In this document: one piece after another, positions 59,850-64,000 of the stretch
Layout of the letters: each line of letters opens with the position of its first letter
How positions within the stretch are numbered: position 1 is the stretch's first letter
Source: Gammaproteobacteria bacterium 54_18_T64
GTDB taxonomy: Bacteria; Pseudomonadota; Gammaproteobacteria; Pseudomonadales; Porticoccaceae
Direction of reading: 5' to 3'
Assembly (NCBI GenBank): GCA_002162825.1
Contig: MAAU01000009.1
Coordinates: 1-64,000, forward strand
DNA: 64,000 nucleotides
The notes under the pieces: generated by a model
What the model saw: only the letters and a program-made list of their open reading frames with translations
Told to the model about the DNA's origin: nothing
Databases searched by the model: none
Made by a program: the position numbers and the translations under genes

Positions 59850-60470
59850 CTAAGCGATCTCTGCCACACCCCAATAGTTATAGGCAAACAACTTTGGCGT
59901 TGAGGGCAGATAACGGCTTTCAAGCTCGATCATTTTAAAGCCGGTCTGCGTAATAAGGTCGGGGATCGGCCGATTCAAATTACAGCCACCGGCAAACTTC
60001 TTCCACATCGGGTTAATGCGCTTTTGCCATTTCTCAACACTGGCATCCGGCGCGTTGCCGTGCTCGGTAAAAATTAACTTGCCGCCGGGCTTCAGTACGC
60101 GGCGCATTTGCTCCAGGGCCGACTGCCAGTCGGGGATGGTGCACAGGGTGTAGGTCAGCAAGATACTGTCGACACTATTGTCGTCGAGGGGAATCTCTTC
60201 TCCCGGCAGGTCGATCAGTTTAACCTCCAGCCCCGATTTATCGATGTTGGGCTGGGCCTTGGCACGCATCGCTTCGGAGGGCTCCAGGCCCCAGATAAAC
60301 TCCACCTTGCTGCGGTCGTAGTAGGGCAGATTCAGGGCCGAGCCCATGCCGACCTCTAATACGCGACCACTGGCCAGGGGCACCACCTTTTTACGCTGAT
60401 AATTAATCGGCTTGGTACCGCAGGCGCAATTGATGAAGGGGGCGAGAAAATATTTGTCGTACAATCCCAT
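59850..60470 (-). CDS. Class I SAM-dependent methyltransferase (UbiE/Methyltransf_11-like)
   Basis: VLEVGMGSALNLPYYD, DSILLTYTLCTIPDWQSALEQMRRVLKPGGKLIFTEHG. Confidence 0.92.
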   Translation of the reverse strand: MGLYDKYFLAPFINCACGTKPINYQRKKVVPLASGRVLEVGMGSALNLPYYDRSKVEFIWGLEPSEAMRAKAQPNIDKSGLEVKLIDLPGEEIPLDDNSVDSILLTYTLCTIPDWQSALEQMRRVLKPGGKLIFTEHGNAPDASVEKWQKRINPMWKKFAGGCNLNRPIPDLITQTGFKMIELESRYLPSTPKLFAYNYWGVAEIA

Positions 60471-60757
60471 GGCGATCTCCGTATATTCATATAATCTTAT
60501 ATTGCCGCCATCCTACAGCAAGCACACCCCCTCTCGCAAAGTCCTTGTAGTGAGGCCCGGGCCATTTAAATACTGTCGAAACCCACGACAACCGGCGCGC
60601 GAATACCTCAGCCGGATAACATGCCAAGGACAATCGCTGCCACCCCTACGGCATCGCCCACAGGTCTGCTATTCTGTGCCTCTTATTGTTACGCCCCTAT
60701 TTTTGCATCCTTAATTGCAGACACACCAACACCAAGCAGACAACAAAGGTTAGAGAC

Positions 60758-62590
60758 ATGCCGACTTACCGCTCACACACCACCACCAAAGGCCGCAACA
60801 TGGCGGGCGCCCGTTCACTGTGGCGCGCCACCGGCATGAAAGACGACGATTTCGACAAACCCATTATCGCCGTCGCCAACTCCTTCACCCAGTTTGTACC
60901 CGGCCATGTCCACCTCAAAGATATGGGCCAGCTGGTGATTGGTGAGATCGAAAAATCCGGCGGTGTCGGTAAAGAGTTCAACACCATCGCCGTTGACGAC
61001 GGTATCGCCATGGGCCACGACGGCATGCTCTACTCCCTGCCCTCGCGCGACATCATTGCCGACTCCGTCGAATACATGGTCAACGCCCACTGCGCCGACG
61101 CCCTGGTGTGCATATCGAACTGCGACAAAATCACCCCCGGTATGTTGATGGCCGCCTTGCGCCTCAACATTCCCACTGTGTTTGTCTCCGGCGGGCCGAT
61201 GGAAGCCGGCAAGACCAAGCTCTCCGAGGCCAAGCTCGACCTGGTCGATGCGATGATTATCGCCGTCGACGAAACCGCCTCCGACGCCAAGGTCGAAGAG
61301 TACGAGCGCTCGGCCTGCCCCACCTGTGGCTCCTGCTCCGGCATGTTTACCGCCAATTCGATGAACTGCCTGACCGAAGCCCTGGGCCTGTCGCTGCCCG
61401 GCAATGGCTCGATGTTGGCCACCCACGCCGACCGCGAGCAACTGTTTTTACGCGCCGGACAAATGATCGTCGGCATCGCCAAACAGCATTACGAAGAGGA
61501 CGACTACAGCGTACTACCGCGCTCGGTGGCCTGCTTTGAAGCCTTCGAAAACGCCATGAGCCTCGACATCGCCATGGGTGGCTCGACCAACACTATTCTG
61601 CACTTGCTCGCGGCGGCACTGGAGGCCGAGCTCGACTTCACCATGGCCGACATCGACCGCCTGTCCCACAAAGTACCCCAGCTCAGCAAGGTGGCACCCA
61701 GCACACCGCTCTACCATATGGAAGATGTGCATCGCGCCGGTGGCGTATTCGGCCTCTTGGGTGAACTCGACCGCGCCGGACTGCTGCACGCCGACATCCC
61801 CACTATTCATAGCCCGAGTATGAGCGCGGCACTGGATGAGTGGGATATCAAACGCAATCCCTCCGCCGAAGTACTGAAGTTCTTCCAGGCCGGCCCGGCG
61901 GGCATCCCCACCCAAACCGCCTTTAGCCAGGACACCCGCTGGCCCAGTGTCGATGACGACCGCGCCAACGGCTGTATTCGCAGCCTCGACCACGCCTACA
62001 GTACTGACGGCGGCCTGGCCGTGCTCTACGGCAACATCGCCCTCGACGGCTGCGTGGTAAAAACTGCCGGTGTCGATGAATCGGCACTGGTGTTCGAAGG
62101 CCCCGCCCACGTTTGCGAAAGCCAGGACACCGCAGTTGCCGACATTCTCGCCGACAAGGTCAAAGCCGGTGACGTGGTGGTGATTCGCTACGAGGGCCCC
62201 AAGGGCGGCCCCGGTATGCAGGAAATGCTCTACCCCACCAGCTACCTGAAATCGCGCGGTCTCGGCAAAGCCTGTGCGCTGGTCACCGACGGACGCTTCT
62301 CCGGTGGCACCTCCGGCCTGTCTATCGGCCATTGCTCACCCGAAGCGGCCGCAGGCGGCACCATCGGTCTGGTGAAAAATGGCGATTTAATACAAATCGA
62401 CATCCCCCAGCGCACCATCAACGTCAAACTCAGTGACGAGGAACTCGCCCACCGCCGCGCCGCGCAAGACGCTGCAGGCTGGCTACCTGTTGAAGATCGC
62501 CCTCGCAAAGTCACGGCGGCACTGAAGGCCTACGCCCTGCTCGCCACCAGCGCCGACAAGGGTGCGGTGCGGGACCTCAATAAGCTCTAA
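60758..62590 (+). CDS. ilvD: Dihydroxy-acid dehydratase; start set at [14 protein letters not shown]
   Basis: [88 protein letters not shown]. Confidence 0.98.
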   Translation: MPTYRSHTTTKGRNMAGARSLWRATGMKDDDFDKPIIAVANSFTQFVPGHVHLKDMGQLVIGEIEKSGGVGKEFNTIAVDDGIAMGHDGMLYSLPSRDIIADSVEYMVNAHCADALVCISNCDKITPGMLMAALRLNIPTVFVSGGPMEAGKTKLSEAKLDLVDAMIIAVDETASDAKVEEYERSACPTCGSCSGMFTANSMNCLTEALGLSLPGNGSMLATHADREQLFLRAGQMIVGIAKQHYEEDDYSVLPRSVACFEAFENAMSLDIAMGGSTNTILHLLAAALEAELDFTMADIDRLSHKVPQLSKVAPSTPLYHMEDVHRAGGVFGLLGELDRAGLLHADIPTIHSPSMSAALDEWDIKRNPSAEVLKFFQAGPAGIPTQTAFSQDTRWPSVDDDRANGCIRSLDHAYSTDGGLAVLYGNIALDGCVVKTAGVDESALVFEGPAHVCESQDTAVADILADKVKAGDVVVIRYEGPKGGPGMQEMLYPTSYLKSRGLGKACALVTDGRFSGGTSGLSIGHCSPEAAAGGTIGLVKNGDLIQIDIPQRTINVKLSDEELAHRRAAQDAAGWLPVEDRPRKVTAALKAYALLATSADKGAVRDLNKL

Positions 62591-62683
62591 AATCCAAAGG
62601 GATCATTATTTCTTTATCAAGTAATGATAGGTATTGCCTAATGATATAGAGGCACATTGTAGAGAGCCTCTTATTGAGCGTAT

Positions 62684-62719
62684 AAAAAAGCCCCGCATCA
62701 AAAGATACGGGGCTTTTTT
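62684..62719. terminator. Bidirectional rho-independent terminator between ilvD and the convergent TonB-dependent receptor gene
   Basis: AAAAAAGCCCCG / CGGGGCTTTTTT 12-bp stem, further extended by ATC/GAT around an AAAA loop. Confidence 0.92.
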
Positions 62720-62748
62720 ATCATTACCTGCTTTAAGTCACCTTCAAC

Positions 62749-64000
62749 TTAATATTGGTACTCCAACTCAACGCCTATCACTCTACCCTTGGTAATGGGC
62801 GAAAAAGTTCCCAGGCTGCCTGGAAGATCGAAAGCAGTAACTACTTGAACTTGGTCAAGTAAATTTTTGCCATATAAGGTGCCCCTCCACTTACCATCAT
62901 TAGTGGTAAACGACAGTCCTGCGGTTAACTCATCATGGGATGGCAAATCCTCGTTTTTAGCATTCGAGTCACTGAACCAGCCCGCTGTTCGATGACTGTA
63001 GTTAACTCGGGCCGACAGCAAACCAGCGTCAATAGGCATGTCATAACTACCACCCACACTACCTGTCCAACGCGCCAAGCGTGGTAGTTCAAGCGCTTTG
63101 TCGTCACCGTTGACTAAACCATCTTTACTCAAATCGGCGGTAACCTCATTATATTCACCATCCAGATAACCAACATTCATGTAGAGCAGTAGATTATCGG
63201 TAGCCAACCAGGTGACATCTAGCTCTACACCCGAAATATCGGCATCGGCCGTATTACTAATCTGCTGTATAGCACCGGCGGTCGGGTCACTGGTTATGAC
63301 TTCACGAATCATGTCCTCAACTTCGTTGAGAAACATAGCAAAATTTACACGCAACCGGCCATCAGCCAACTCGGTCTTCAAACCCACTTCCCAGGTGTTT
63401 TGAGACTCTTCTTTCCAGGGCCCTGGCACTTGAATAGAGGCCGTATTTCTAATGTTGTAGCCACCACTACGAAATCCTTTCGACCAGCTAAAATAAACAT
63501 GTGATGTGTCATTGTAATAGTACTGGAAAGCAACTCGTGGCGTGATATTACGCCAGTGATCACTGTCATCAAAGTCCGAAGCGCACTTTATGCTTGGCTC
63601 AAAGGTACACCCCCCCAAACTGACGCCCAGCCCCGGAAGGCTATTGGTCGGATCATTTGCAATCGCCGCCTCAATCTCTTTGGCCTCATAGGTATAGCGC
63701 GCGCCTAATGACATAGTCAGCTTATCGGTTAACTGGTAATCACCATTAACAAACACGCCCCATGTCTTATGGTCCATTTCACCACCATAGTTAAAACGGG
63801 GAACATCCAGTGTTGGCGAAAGAATAGTGAAATCTAATTCACGATACTCAGCATACGAAAGGTTTTGTGTGAAAAAATACCCCCCTACCGTCAGACCCAG
63901 CCTGTCATCCATAAAAGAGCCGGCGTAACGCAACTCCTCACTGAATTGCTCCTGTTCCATCTTGGCACCATTAAGAAACTGGTAACCAGGTAAGTCACTA
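62749..64000 (-). CDS. TonB-dependent receptor, C-terminal part; 5' end lies beyond the window
   Basis: Beta-barrel repeats WGVFVNGDYQLTDKLTMSLGARYTYEAKE, VYFSWSKGFRSGGYN, NTWEVGLKTELADGRLRVNFAMFLNEVEDM, aromatic C-terminus VELEYQY. Frame stays open to position 64000. Confidence 0.93.
   Translation of the reverse strand, partial: SDLPGYQFLNGAKMEQEQFSEELRYAGSFMDDRLGLTVGGYFFTQNLSYAEYRELDFTILSPTLDVPRFNYGGEMDHKTWGVFVNGDYQLTDKLTMSLGARYTYEAKEIEAAIANDPTNSLPGLGVSLGGCTFEPSIKCASDFDDSDHWRNITPRVAFQYYYNDTSHVYFSWSKGFRSGGYNIRNTASIQVPGPWKEESQNTWEVGLKTELADGRLRVNFAMFLNEVEDMIREVITSDPTAGAIQQISNTADADISGVELDVTWLATDNLLLYMNVGYLDGEYNEVTADLSKDGLVNGDDKALELPRLARWTGSVGGSYDMPIDAGLLSARVNYSHRTAGWFSDSNAKNEDLPSHDELTAGLSFTTNDGKWRGTLYGKNLLDQVQVVTAFDLPGSLGTFSPITKGRVIGVELEYQY

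Noticed and set aside
59649-59903. 84-aa plus-strand ORF in the PEP-CTERM upstream region
   Set aside because: No motif, basic low-information sequence, overlaps the 3' end of the methyltransferase gene; a small peptide cannot be excluded but is unsupported.
60471-60757. Attenuator or leader peptide for ilvD
   Set aside because: No Ile/Val/Leu-rich short ORF followed by competing hairpins was visible in the leader.
60815-61441. Minus-strand ORF (208 aa) antisense to ilvD
   Set aside because: Same mirror-ORF artefact; [12 protein letters not shown]-like low-information translation.
61514-62332. Long minus-strand ORF (272 aa) antisense to ilvD
   Set aside because: Lies fully inside ilvD. Composition (Gly/Val/His-rich, no domain) fits a mirror ORF from biased third positions; no independent start signal seen.
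1-64000. CRISPR array, IS element, integron, prophage or tRNA-linked island
   Set aside because: No regularly spaced repeats, transposase/integrase motifs, tRNA-like cloverleaves or target-site duplications were recognised on reading; a tRNAscan/ISfinder run would be needed to be definitive.

Overview
The window is a gammaproteobacterial chromosomal segment (probably Cellvibrionales/Spongiibacteraceae-like, inferred from gene content only). It is densely coded and mostly housekeeping. I see no rRNA, tRNA, CRISPR array, IS element or prophage. Main blocks, left to right: (1) 3' end of an aa3-type cytochrome c oxidase operon (ctaD, two subunit III-type genes, subunit IV, SCO); (2) a hybrid histidine kinase next to an orphan periplasmic solute-binding protein; (3) an acyl-CoA catabolic operon (two ACADs, MaoC, SDR, thiolase) and cis/trans fatty acid isomerase; (4) parC-parE-yqiA-cpdA-yqiB-nudF diverging from tolC; (5) waaA, an FAD oxidoreductase, an aldo/keto reductase and a soluble CZB chemoreceptor; (6) an LPS core block (hldE, waaC, 2OG-Fe(II) oxygenase, GT9, PMT-like GT, three WaaP-like kinases, hexapeptide transferase, waaG, waaF) joined to ilvE-glnE; (7) argE, GGDEF, argA, cNMP-like/HDOD; (8) a TVP38-mercuric reductase-like fusion plus arsM; (9) a soluble MCP-hemerythrin protein, DUF2235 and ABM proteins; (10) a PEP-CTERM protein with a sigma-54-like promoter and two upstream 17-bp repeats; (11) a SAM methyltransferase, ilvD, and a TonB-dependent receptor cut by the window edge. 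The best second-look items are the apparent absence of an ATG/GTG/TTG start for full-length waaF, the sigma-54/enhancer-like architecture upstream of the PEP-CTERM gene, a TTG start for waaA with a 62-nt tail overlap with tolC, the accessory LPS-core genes, and an FNR/ANR-like site upstream of the O2-sensor-like MCP-hemerythrin gene. No homology search was run; all family calls come from reading motifs.
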